A DNA stretch of 64,000 bases from Oscarella lobularis (lineage: Eukaryota > Porifera > Homoscleromorpha > Homosclerophorida > Oscarellidae). The notes below the pieces were generated by a model. It was given only the letters and a program-made list of their open reading frames with translations, was not told where the DNA came from and searched no databases. Shown here in pieces: positions 46,433-58,400 of this stretch (its first letter is position 1; each line of letters opens with the position of its first letter). The stretch lies in the NCBI RefSeq assembly GCF_947507565.1, contig NC_089182.1:372001-436000 (forward strand), written 5' to 3'. A program made the translations under genes and the position numbers.

Positions 46433-46480
46433 CTAAAAAAATTTTTATATCAAGGAAATCGGTATTGAATGAAAGCTTAC
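46433..46480 (-). other. Spliceosomal intron, 48 bp, phase 0
   Basis: Read on the minus strand, the exon ends CTGCAG, then comes GTAAGC (consensus-like donor, from 46480), a possible branch site CTTGAT, a seven-T tract and TAG (acceptor, ending 46433), then exon GTGAC. Both junctions fall between whole codons. Splicing joins LQ to VTNFTSDT, matching the linker of other units such as LQVATYVPDT and LQVKNYVSDV. Unspliced reading hits TAA at 46447-46445. The exon context CAG|G is a classic protosplice site. The intron lies between slots 13 and 14 of repeat copy B; the equivalent junctions in copies A and F are continuous coding sequence. This is the main evidence that the organism is a eukaryote. 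Confidence 0.92.
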
Positions 46481-49400
46481 CTGCAGGCCCGACGATGGAT
46501 CAAGATTGTTTTCCGCCATATCCTCTGCTGCATCTTTGGTTGTAGACAGAAAGCACGTCTCGCGTGATATAAAAAGTCCGATCTTTTCTGTGATTGCATT
46601 GAAATCCGCATCTCCCAGTGCAATGGTTACGACGTTTCCGTCGGGTCCACTAGCAGAACTGGACGACGTTAGAGAAACTGTTTCCGTTGCCCCTGTTTTC
46701 TTATTTTGAAGACTGTACTCTGGAAATTTGATAGATGCAATAGCAACAGCTTCACTGAACGACAGCGTGATTTCTCTCAGTGTCATATCCACATCAAAAG
46801 AAAGCAGCTTCGGTTTCGTGTTGTCTGCGATGTAGCTCGTCGGTTTCACAGCTACGGCAAAAGCACTGATTTCATTGCCAGCCATATCAGAAAATGACCC
46901 CAGCGTCAAGTTCAGGTAAGAATCATCGATCGAAGTTGCCAAGGCAGTCGAGACTTTGATTCCATCTGCATCAACATCGCTAAGTTTGACTCTTATGACG
47001 CGACCGTTTGGAGATGAACTCGTACTGTCTGTCAAAGCATAAGCTGCAGCCGATAGTTGATAAGTAGTGGCACTTTGAACAATAATGCGACTTGTCACCA
47101 TAGACGTTGTGTTAATGATGTCGTCAAACGTCAGTAGTAAACTTGCGGTGTTCATGTCTAATGCAAAACTCTGTAGCTTAGGAACGCTTTGATCCTGAAT
47201 AATCACGCCGGGCTTTTTGTTATTGACGTTGCAAACGGGATTGCCTTCAACGTCCGTGAAAGAGCTGCTACTCAGGTTCAAGTACGATGCATCTTTCGAT
47301 TTTGTCAATTCGGGGCTGAGCTTCAGTTCGTCCAAACTTGCATCAGAGAGCGTAAACGTAACAACTGCAGCGTCACTACCGGAAACAGTGCCTTGAGGCA
47401 AAAATGTCGTCGATTTCTTAGGACCATCGTGCATGACAAGTCCGGCCACGTTCAGTGACGAAACCTTGACGACTTCGTCAAAGGTAAGCACGATTTCGCC
47501 CGCGTTCAAATCAAGTGAGTATGACGTCAGTTCAGCGCAATCCAAGTCAGGCGTATAACTCTTTGCCGGCTGAGCAAAACTTGTCAAAATAGGGTCTGCG
47601 TCGTTGTCCGCCATGTCCTTGACAAGCGTAGAGAAATGAGAAAGGTAGGTCGAGCCAAGGGAGACGGCAACAGAAAGAAGTTTCTGAAGCGCCTGTTGGT
47701 CGGCGATGGAAATATCCACTTCTACGACGGTCTCGCTGGTCCCGTTCACGTTTCCGCTCGTCAATCTTACACTGTTGCTCGCCAGCGCTTCAGACCGAGT
47801 GCCTTGAATAGTTATCGACGAAACGTTAAACGTTGACACTTGAATAGTTTCTGAGAATGTTAGAACCATTTTCCCATTGTTCATATCGAGCGTGAAGGAG
47901 TCTAGACTGGGAGGCGACGAATCTTTAACAAAATCGTCTGCTGAGACTGCCGCATTTTCTGCAATGCCACCGAACTGATTTCCAGACAAATCCGATGCGG
48001 CTCCCGAACCAAGAGCGAGGTAGGTGTCTTCTATTTTCGTGGCCAGATTGGAATCAGCCTTGATCTTATTGAGATCGGTTTCCGTGAGAATTATTCGCAA
48101 AGTGATGCCGTCAACCGAACTGACTACTTCTCCTCCGGTTAACACAAAAAACGATGTTCTGCTCGTTTTGTTCGGTCCATTTTGTATAATAACATCTTTC
48201 AGAGACAATGTGCTGCTGTTCATCGTTTCGGAGAACGTCAGATTCACCCAGCCTTTGTCCAAATTCATCTCGAACGCCGTCAGAACAGGTGCAGTGCCGT
48301 CCGAAATGAACGTCGTGACCTTCTTTGCTTTTCCGTCTGTCACTGCTATGACGTCAAGATTATTCGTGTCGTCAACGGCGTCGGCGTCCATACGCAAATA
48401 CGTATTATCACCTGACGTTGCGAGTCCACTCTTGGATTTCATGCAGAAGCAGTCTTCATTGCTGAGAGAAACTTGAACGCTCAGGCTCAATCCACTGTTC
48501 AATGCTTTCGTCTTGCTCTGTAGACGACAGAATAGATCATCTGCAGCCGTCGAAGCACTTTGAATAACAACGGCTGTTGGCTTGAATGAGTCCACGTTCA
48601 CAATTCCGTTAAAGGTCAAATTAAGAGCGCAATTGTCAATATCCAGAGTAAAACTGTTCAGGCTCTTCCTCAACGTATCTTTCGTATGATCCGATGCCTG
48701 CTTGCAGGATACAGCCGAAAGAAAATTGTCAGACGAATCGTAAAACGTTTTGCCACCAATGCTGAAGTAGGTGTTGTTAATGCCGTCGCCATGACTGTCC
48801 ATATTCTTTACAGAGGCAAGATCAGCATTCGACAGAGTTAGAACTACATTGGTTGAAAAGTCTTTAGTTGTTGGAACGATTGAAGTAAGAGTAATCGTCG
48901 TTTCGTTTACGCACTTATTCTTGATACGTATGTCGCCATCCGGCAGAACTCTAACAGGTTCACTAAAGACGAATTCGAGTCTTCCGGTTAGCAGACTAAG
49001 TGACGAAGACACAAGCGTAGGGAGAGTCGCATCACCGGAGTAAACGCGAACGTTCTTTCCAGCGACGATTGTTACTTTATTGCCAGCCATGTCTTCAATA
49101 GCCGTATCAGCTAGGCTCAAGAACGAATCATTTCTTGATTTGACAAAGTTCGAAGCCTTCAAAAAGTCGAGATCTTTTTTGCTAAATTTTAAAACGATCA
49201 AAGCACCGTTGCTGCTGTCGGAGGAACCGCCGGTTAACGTGTAGGAATCACTGCTGTTAACCCCATTTTGAATCGTAATTCCAGTCGTTGCTAAAGTCGC
49301 CACTTTCACTGGCTCGTCGAACTCAAGTGTAAGAACACCTCCCGTCAAGTTCAGATCAAAGGCAACTAGGTTTGGCCGAACGTTATCTTTAACGTATTTA

Positions 49401-52400
49401 GCAACAATTTTCCCTGGAAAACCGTCTACAACTTCATTCACTGCATTTCCATTCATATCTTCGATAAGAGCAGAAGTAGCTGTGACGTAGCACGTTCCTC
49501 GACGAGTGCACAGATTGACGTCGGTTTTAATTGCGTTCACATCCATGGCTGAGAGAGTTATTGTGACCAAGGTGTTATCACTCAGCACGGCTGTTCCTTC
49601 CGTTAGACCGTATTTGCTTAGGGGAGTCTCAAACAAGCTTTGTAGCGTGATGCTTGCTGCAGAGAACGTCGTTATGTTGACCGTTTCCGTAAATGTGAGC
49701 TTCATCGTTTTCTGAGCGAGATTAATTTCAGTAAATTCGAAAAGACTTGGAGAAGTCGTGTCAGGAGTGAAGGTCTCACAAAGCAAGGCATTTAAGCCAA
49801 CGCGACCAAGCAAAGGCAGATTTGCAACATCTGCGATTGCACCGTCTAAGATTTCTAGTCTGCAGTTGTCTCTTGTCGTGCATAACGTTTTGCTTTTTAT
49901 ATCGTTCAAGTCCTTGTCGCTTAGACTGATGACGATATCAGACTCATCTCCGTGACGTACAGAACTAGTCGTAAGCGTAAGAGAAGAAATTGGTGATGGA
50001 ACTTTATCCTTCAGAGTAATCTGACTGACATTCAGGGACGAGACTTTCACCGTTTCAGAAAATGACAGAGTGATAGTACCAGTGTTTAGATCCATATCAA
50101 ACGACAGAATTTCAGGCTTCGTCAGATCTTCGACGTAAGAGGTAACTTTCTTTGCAGCCTTTGCTCTAACGACAACAATCCCGTTTCCATTCATGTCTTT
50201 AAGTGCATTGGTGCCCAAGACGAGATACGTTGTGGCAGTGCTTATCGCCAATTGATAGAGCTTCTTAATTTCATTGCTGTCTTTTGTTGAAAGGTTGAAT
50301 TGAAATGTCGTGCTGTCGCCAGTTAGAACTTTTCCGCCACTCAGGGTGTACGACTGGGCGTCAGTTCCGTTCGCTGTACTTTGGAAAGTAACCGAAGAAG
50401 GGACGAACGACGATGAATTGATCACTTCTGACAGCCTGAATGTAACAAGTCCTGAATCCATGTCCAAGTCAAAACTGTCTAAGACAGGCCTAATCGCATC
50501 AATTGTCAGTTCCGATACTTTTAATGCTTTAGATGTCAAGATTTCATCGGCTTCGTTCTCAGCAACGTCGAGAATAAAGCCTTTAGACGCAGAAAGGTAA
50601 CTATTTCCAGACGATGTTGCCAAATCCTTTAGCAGCTTTATTTCGTCAAGATCAAATTTGCTCAACTCCAGTTGGACTGTCGTTTCGCTGACTTTAGAAA
50701 CAACTCCGCCCGTTAGTTTGTAGAAAGAAGCTGGCAAACTTTCCTTGCTTTGCAACGTCAACCTAAGCGCATTAAGACTGTCTGCCTTTGCTGCCTCGTT
50801 CATTTTTAGTGTCAAAAAGCCGGAATCCAAGTCAAAGTTGTAAGACGAAATTTCTGGTGGTATGAGATCAGCCAAGTGAGAGGTCACTTCTAAGGCGACT
50901 GTATCTGCAACAGCTACCAACTTATTGCCTGACATATCTTCTGCGCTGTCTGCAAGAATGGAAAGAAACGAATTTGCTCTTGTTTGTCCTAGTTTAGGTC
51001 GAGATCGAATAGCTGCGAGATCAGCTGAACTGACGAATACTTCAATATCGGCCGAATTAGGCGCTGATTTTGAGCCATTTGTTAATTGGTACGTTATTGC
51101 GCCAACGTCAGATCCATTTTTCGCTGACTGCAGAGATATTTGATCCACTAGAAGTGTAGAAGCTTGGACAGTTTCTGAGAAATGAAGGACGACAACGAGC
51201 GGTGGAACACCGCCGACCATTTTCAGATCAAAAGAATTCAAGACTGGCTTAGTAGTGTCCTTGCCAAATCCGCTAACGATTAGTGCACTGCCATTCGAAA
51301 TAACTTCGACAGGTTGTTCATTCATGTCTTTGACTAAGAGGTCAGTGATGGAGATAAACGTGGTGGAATTGCTCGTTCCCAAAGTTTCCACTTGCTTGAT
51401 GAAATTCAAGTCGTCCAACGACATTTCGATCTCGATGATAGGCCCGTTCGAGCTTAAAACGTTGCCGCTTGTCAGTTTTCGACTCACAGAACTGTCGCTT
51501 GACGAACTTTGAAGAAGTATTTCCTCGACATTTACAGTCGTCGCGTCTACTGCTTCAGAGAAGTGCAGACGCAAGATTTCCGTTGTCAAATCCAGATCAA
51601 AGGTATTCAAGATAGGCTGCGTCAAGTCGGCACGAAACGTCGCAGCTCGTTTAGCGTCGTTTGAAGAAACAGGAGTTACTTTGTTGTCTGCCATGTCCTG
51701 GATGAAGCTAGTGGTAAAGGAAAGATACGTAGTCGATTCTCCCACGCAGAAGTCTCTGTCTTCTTTGATTGTATTCAGATCGGTATTGAGAAGATCGATA
51801 GTTATTACTGCCGAGTTCTCTTTCGAAGCAGTTCCTCCAGATAGTTTCAAAGAGGTGCTGCTGTTGCTTGGACCCGCTTGAAGAGTGAGATCAGTGAGAT
51901 CGATTGACGAAGCGTTGACGGTCTCCGAAAATGAGAGAATAAGCTGCCCTTTCCCTACGTCCAATTCAAAGTTTTGCAATTCTGGATCCGTTTCATCGGG
52001 AAGAACCTGACCAGCAGCGAGAGCAGATGAAAGCGGCCGAGCAGCTATTTCAATGTCGTTCATGTCAACGACCGCACCAGACGTGTGACTCACATAGGTC
52101 GAAGCGCTTGAGACCGCAAGAACAGGATCTGCTTTGAGAGCATTTAGATCCTTTTCAGTGAGAGTGATACTAATAACTGTTGAATCAGTAGTAGAGACGG
52201 ATCCGCCTGTCAATGTGACTCTCTTTGCCGATGGCAAGGCACTGCTTGAAAACGTGAAAAAACGCGATTTGATCGATGCGGCTTTCACAGTCTCGGAGAA
52301 GGTGAGAGTGACAACGCCATTGTCCAAGTCAAACGAATATCTCGCCAGCGCCGGAGCGACGTTGTCGATGACGTGACTAGATGCTTTCAGTGCGTCTACC

Positions 52401-55400
52401 GCCGTTATTTCAACGACCTCGTTACCGCTCATGTCTTTTACGGCTTTCGAGGTCAATGAGATGTAGGTATTGTTCTCCGTCGTTCCAAACGAAATTGATT
52501 TTTTGATAAAATTCAAATCGGCCGCGTTCAGATTTATATCAAATTGAACGTCGCTGTCGTCTGGATCTGCCGTGCCTCCAGTCAGCGTTCGTGATACTGA
52601 ATCTTTGTCTGATACGGATGCCGAATTTTGCAGCCGAATTTCGGTGGCTTGTAAAGTCTTAATGTCAACAGCTTCGCTGAACCTCATAGTCAAAGTTCCA
52701 AGCGCGACATTTAGAAAAGACGATACCAGCCGAGGAGCGGTTACATCCCTTTCGTAGTCCTCCGCCTTTTTAGCATTGTCCTTCAAAATTGCAAAAACTG
52801 GTTGATCAGCCATATCCTTGATTGTAGCGGCTTGCAGAGCAATAAAAGTGTCGTTCACAGACGTTGCCAGCGTTCGTCTTTTCCTAACTTCGTTGGCATC
52901 GGTTGCAGTAAGATCGATTCTAATGACGTAGCCATTGTCACTTGGTGACGTTCCGCCTGTTAGCTGGTACGACAAGCCTCCAATAGCGGTGCCTTGGAGA
53001 GTGATCACTGTAGAATCCAAAGTATCTTTATTCATGACGTCGTCGAATGTCAACGTCAAGGCAGGGCTTCCGTCCATATCGAGTCTGAACGAGTTCAGAG
53101 ATGGTTTCGTGGTGTCCTTTTGGAACAAAGCAGCATTGACGGCACTTGAGCTAAGAACAGCCACAACTTCGTTACCAGCCATGTCCTCAATAGCACCGTC
53201 GGTAAAAGAGATGTAGCTGTCCGACTGTTGCGTAGCCAATTGCTTTAGTTTGATGCTCGTGATGTCGTCGGAAATCATTGTGATAGTGACGTCAATTTTG
53301 TTCGCCGAAGCAGAGGCGACGCCACCCGTTAGCGATACATTCACTCCGCCAGTATTCGTTGATTGCAAAGTAAAACGTCCAGCAATGAAGGTGTTGACAT
53401 TCATCGGTTCGGAAAAGGAAAGTAGAATTGTTCCCTGGTCGATGTCTAATTTCGAGAAACTTGCTAACGTCGGCCTTGTTGTATCCTTTGTGTACAACGT
53501 TACAGTCACATTTGTAGCGTTCTTCATTGCTCTGTCATTCATATCAGTAACGAACGAAGTTTTTCCCGAAAGCAGAGTATCTGCTTTTTTGGTGGCAAGA
53601 CGGTTATTTGCCTTTATCGTTGTAAGATCTGATGAAAGAAGACGAATTTGAACTGTTAAACCGTTCGAAGACGTTATCGTCGTGCCTCCTGTCAGTGAAA
53701 CTGTAGCGGATGAATCGGCATTGTGAATCGTGATAGAGCTCGCCTGAATCGAAGACACCTTAACAGGTTCGTCGAAAGTGAATGTCAATAAGCCAGTATT
53801 CGCATCCAAATCAAAGCCGGACAACGTCGGTCCAGTCTCATCTGCGAAAAATGTTGCGGCGTGCTCTGTAGCTCGAAAAGTGAGACCCACGTTCACTTCT
53901 TGCACTTTGTTGTCTGCCATATCTTTCAAGAGAGAGTCGGGAAATCGAATAAAGCAGTCTCTCCTTTCAGTGCAAATTCTAGTATTTAGTTTTATCTTGT
54001 CCAAATCAGCTTTGAGAAGTTCCACTTGCACAGACGTAGAATCGCCTAATAGAAGTTTGCCACCAGTCAGCGTAATGTTATTTGCTGAATCATAGTCTTC
54101 ATGTAAGGAAATAGTGCTTGCTAAAATAGACGTTGCATTGACCGTTTCCGAAAATTCCAGCGTCACGATTCCGCTGTCTAAATCCATTTCCGTGAACCGA
54201 ACAAGAGTCGGTCTGCTAACGTCACTGACGTAGTTTTTGACTTGAAGAGCAGCATCATTCTCGACTTCGACGATGTCATTAGTCGCCATATCTTGCACCG
54301 CTCCATCAGTAAAAGACAAGTAGCAGTCTTCCTTCTCGGTACAGAGAGCTGCTTTTGTGATTTCATCTCTGTCTACTTTCAGAAACGTTACTTTGATTAC
54401 AGCACCGTCTTTGGAAGTGTCAAAAACTCCTCCAGTCAAGTCAACAGACTGCGCCGATTTTCCACGACCGCTTAGCAAAGTGAACTGCTTCATATCTAAA
54501 GTGCCAGCATCGATCGCTTCATCAAAGCTGAACGTAATCGAGCCTGCACTCAATTCAATGTCAAAGTCGTTCAATGTCGGAGCTGTTGTGTCGGAAACAA
54601 ACTTGTTTACGGCTTTTGCCGCAGAATCCATGATTGCTCTAATCGGTTGGCCACTCATGTCTGATAAAAAGCTTGCAGAGAAAGAAATGTGCGTCGTGGC
54701 ATTGCTGATGGCAAGAGCGGTCTTGATCTTGATTTTGTCTAGATCGCTCGTTGTCAGGGTTGCGTCAACACTTACGCCGTCCGACGACGTTGCTTCGATG
54801 CCCGATAGAGATTCCTCTTCGCCGCCGTCGCTTTTCTCGAGCAAGCGAATGTCAGCAAAATTGAAACTTGACGTATTCACATACTCAGAAAACTTCATCG
54901 AGAGAACGCCGGTATTTAAGTCCAGATCAAACTCGAGCAACTCCGGCTCCGTGACATCGGGAATAACGCTGTCCGCTTTCTTAGCAAACGTTTCTTCAAT
55001 AGCAACGACAGCCAAATTCACCATATCTTTTATTGACTTTGCATCGATTGAGAGATAAGTATTTTCATTCGAAGTTCCGAGGTCGGTTTTAGACTTGATA
55101 AAGTTAAGGTCATCGTCTCCAAGTTGAATTACGACTTCGGCACCATTTTTGCTAGACGATGAGCTGACTGACGTAAGGCTTCGGAATCGATTACTGACTC
55201 GCTTTTTCTCTTCGCTCTGAATGTGAATTCCCGAAACAGTCAGTGTGTCAACATTAACTGTTTCGCTAAAGACAAGCTTTAGTTCTCCACGATTGAGATC
55301 GAGGGTGAAAGACGATAGCGATGGCGAGCTGGTGTCTGCAACGTAGTTAGAAATTTGCTCGGCTGCAGAGAACGCCGCCAGTTCGTTTCCAATCATATCT

Positions 55401-58400
55401 TGAATAGCATCAGCAGTGAAGCTGATGAAAGATGTTGCATCACTTACTGCCAAGGCACGGTTCGCTTTCAAACTGTTCTGCACAGCACTTGAAAGTGTCA
55501 CAGTTATCACGTCAGAGTTAGCAGAACTCTTTGTGCTCCCTGCCAGATTTTGTTCAGAGCCATTGACCGACTGATTTCTAATAAACGCTTTGTCCAGAGC
55601 AAAAGACGTCACATTCACAATTTCTGAGAAAGTAAGAAGAAGTGTTCCAGAGTCGAGGTCAAGAGTAGAGCTTTGCAAAGTTGGCACAGTGACATCGGGC
55701 TCGAAAGAAGCTGCTTTGAGATTATCGAGGCTAGAAATCTTGTTACTTTGCATGTCAGTAAAGGCAGTGGTGGTAACACTGACAAAAGTGCTTTCCAGGT
55801 CTACAGCCAATTTCTCCAGCTTTTGAATTTCGAACAGATCGCTTTTAGTTAGATTAATTTTCAAAGAAACCGAATTTGCCTCCGTTGCTTTTCCACCTGT
55901 TAACGTGAAAGACTGCGCATCTAAATCAGTGTTGGCCGAAACCTTGATGCTGCCAAAGGTGACTGAGTCCGCTTTGATTGTCTCGCTGAATGTTAGATCT
56001 AATACGCCACTGTCCATGTCGATGCTAAACTCAATCAGTTCTGGGTTTGTCGTGTCAGGAGTAAACGTTTGAACTGCTTTTCCGTTTGAAATTGGCGCGG
56101 ACTTCAGTAGATTTCCGCTCATGTCTTTTACTGCGGTTGATGTATACGACAAGAAAACGGTGTTCGAGGAAAAGGCCAGCTCTGGTATCGCCTTTATGGC
56201 GTCTAAATCAGCTTTTGTGATATTAACGGAAATGGCTGTTCCGTCTTTTGTGCTACTTTCTCCGCCAGTAAATGAAAACGTTTGCTTTGGCACCAATGAA
56301 GCGTCTGCTCTAGGTTGCAACGTTATGTCCCCCAAGCTCAAAGAAGAGGCATTAACCGTTTCAGAAAACACAAAATCAAGTCTTCCCTCATCCATATCCA
56401 GAGTGAAAGAAACAATTTCGGGACTTCGTGTATCTGGAACAAAAACGTCGATTCTTTTGTCATCCACTTCCGTAGCATTGTTCTTCGCCAAATCCAGAAC
56501 AGCGGCTTCTTTTAGACTTATAAACGCGTTGCTTGACTTTGTGGCTAGATCTTTTAGCCTCTTGATTTCGTTTAGATCTGCTTCGCTCAGAGCAAGACTA
56601 ATTTCTTTGCCGTCGGAAGAACGAGATAGAACACCGCCGGAAAGTATCAGAGTCGTTTTGCCGCCCGCTTCGTCGAGAAGTGTGATGAAATCGATTTTGA
56701 ACGTAGACTGATCGACCGTATCAGAAAATACTAGCTTCAAAATGCCTTCCGTCATGTCGAGACGAGAAGTGAGCAGAGACGGTCGAACGTTGTCGGGCTT
56801 GAAGTCTCTCACCTGAACGGCTTTTCCATTCGTTATCGCAATGATGTCGACACCTTCCACGTCGTCAACAGAATTGGCTTGCAATAATAGCCAAGTGGTT
56901 TCCTTCGATATGGCCAATCCGTCTACACTCTTCATTCCCAAAAGGTCGGAGTCGGCCATTTTGAATGCGACTACGTATCCATCAGCAGAAGACGGAGCAA
57001 CTTTCTGAGTTAGCTTGTAAAACTTTCCGCCTTCGGCCACCAGTTTTCCTTCTTGAATTGTCAATCCACGAGAATCGAAAGAAGCCATGCTCATCACGTC
57101 ATCAAAAGTAAGATTTATGAATCCCGTGTGCATGTTGATTGTGAAATGCAACAGCTGAGGTTTTGTAGCGTCGGGAGTGTGAGTAGAAGCTTTCGTACGA
57201 GCAATGTCACCGATCTTATTGCCACTGGTGTCTTCAACAAAGCCATTTTGGCCAGAGAAATAAGTGTTATTAGCTCTTGTTCCCATGTCGGCAGTATTCT
57301 TGATTACTTTGACGTCATTTTCGGCAAGGCTCAGAACAATAATCGTCGAAGACGCAGTCGATACAACAGATCCTTTAGTAAGATTTACAGTGACACCTCC
57401 AGACGACTTCGAATGCAAAGCCAATTTTGTAAAGTCGATAGAAGACGGCTTTACCGGCTCGTTGAACGTGAGCTCGAGTTGATCCTTGTTGAGATCAAGT
57501 CGGAAATCCGTAAGAGTTGGTGCCGTTAGATCTTTAGAATAAGATCCTGCACCGGTAGCTCCTCCGTCTGCTATCGCTATCACTTTGTTATTCGCCATAT
57601 CTGTTATCGTATTTTCAGTCATAGTGATGAAAGTATCGCTTTGTTTAGTCGCAAAATCAGCCGATTTCAAACGGTTTGCGTCTGATTCTGTAAGAGTCAC
57701 TTCAACCACGGTCGATCCATCGGGAGAAACTACAGCACCTCCAGTCAGAGATACCGCAGCTAGTTTGGCAGTAGAATTGTCTTGGAGCGAAATGCCTGAA
57801 AGAATCATCTTGGATGTCAACATGGGCTCCGAGAAGGTCAAAAGCAACGCTCTGGTGTTAAGATTCAAACTGAAGGCATCGAGAGTGGGTCGCGTTGTAT
57901 CAGACACAAACGTCGAAACAACTAGCCCCGGGAAACCAGACTCTTTGGCCTGGTTTGGATTTCCGGAAGCATCTTCAATTAGGCCGGACTTTGCTGTCAG
58001 GTAACAGTTGCCTCGTTCCGAACAAAGACGAGACATTTGCTGAATAGCAGCCACGTCTTTGCTGTTGAGTTTTATCGAAATGGTAGTGCCATCAGCTCCT
58101 TCGGCAGAACCTCCTGTTAGCTCGTACTTTTGAACACCAGCAGAAATCTCAAACAGTCCTTGGAGAGTGATTTGAGTAGCGTTCAGACTATTCGCAATAA
58201 CGAATTCGTTAAAAGTCAGATTCAGTCGAGATGAAACTAAGTCGAGAAGAACAAAGCTTGAAATTACAGGACCAGTTGTGTCTTTAGTCAGTGTCTCGAC
58301 TTGCTTAGCCTGACTGCTGGAAATAGGTAAGACATTGAGTCCGACAACGTCTTGCACAAACGCTGAAGAAAAGGACAGAAAGCAGTTGTCTTTGATTGAA

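Larger units (their letters stand above)
42692..51259 (-). repeat. Higher-order repeat copy B (23 units, 8,568 bp including the intron)
   Basis: The block starts at KDTTKPVLNSFDLKM with the long slot-1 hairpin MVGGVPPLVVVLHFSE. Coding length is 8,520 bp (2,840 residues) once the 48-bp intron between slots 13 and 14 is removed. Cys pairs lie near 49870 and 49490 (slots 4 and 5, the latter LCTRRGTCYVTA followed by GFPG) and near 45790 and 45405 (slots 15 and 16, the latter CWIRF). Slot 8 ends VDDTNNLDVIAVTDGKA near 48340. This copy has extra cysteines in slots 7, 8 and 11 (the last beginning PDLDCAEL), and it is the only copy in which I found an intron. Confidence 0.87.

Noticed and set aside
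46445-46447. TAA as the true stop, making two separate giant genes
   Set aside because: The stop lies inside a 48-bp segment with GTAAGC donor, T-rich tract and TAG acceptor. Removing it restores the LQ|V linker consensus and the 23-unit slot order in the same phase.
54357-55058. Plus-strand open frames of up to about 233 codons, such as this one and 63039-63719, 25518-26186 and 21825-22433
   Set aside because: They are antisense to the repeat coding frame, recur at similar places in many units, have serine-, valine- and lysine-rich shadow composition, and show no recognisable domain.
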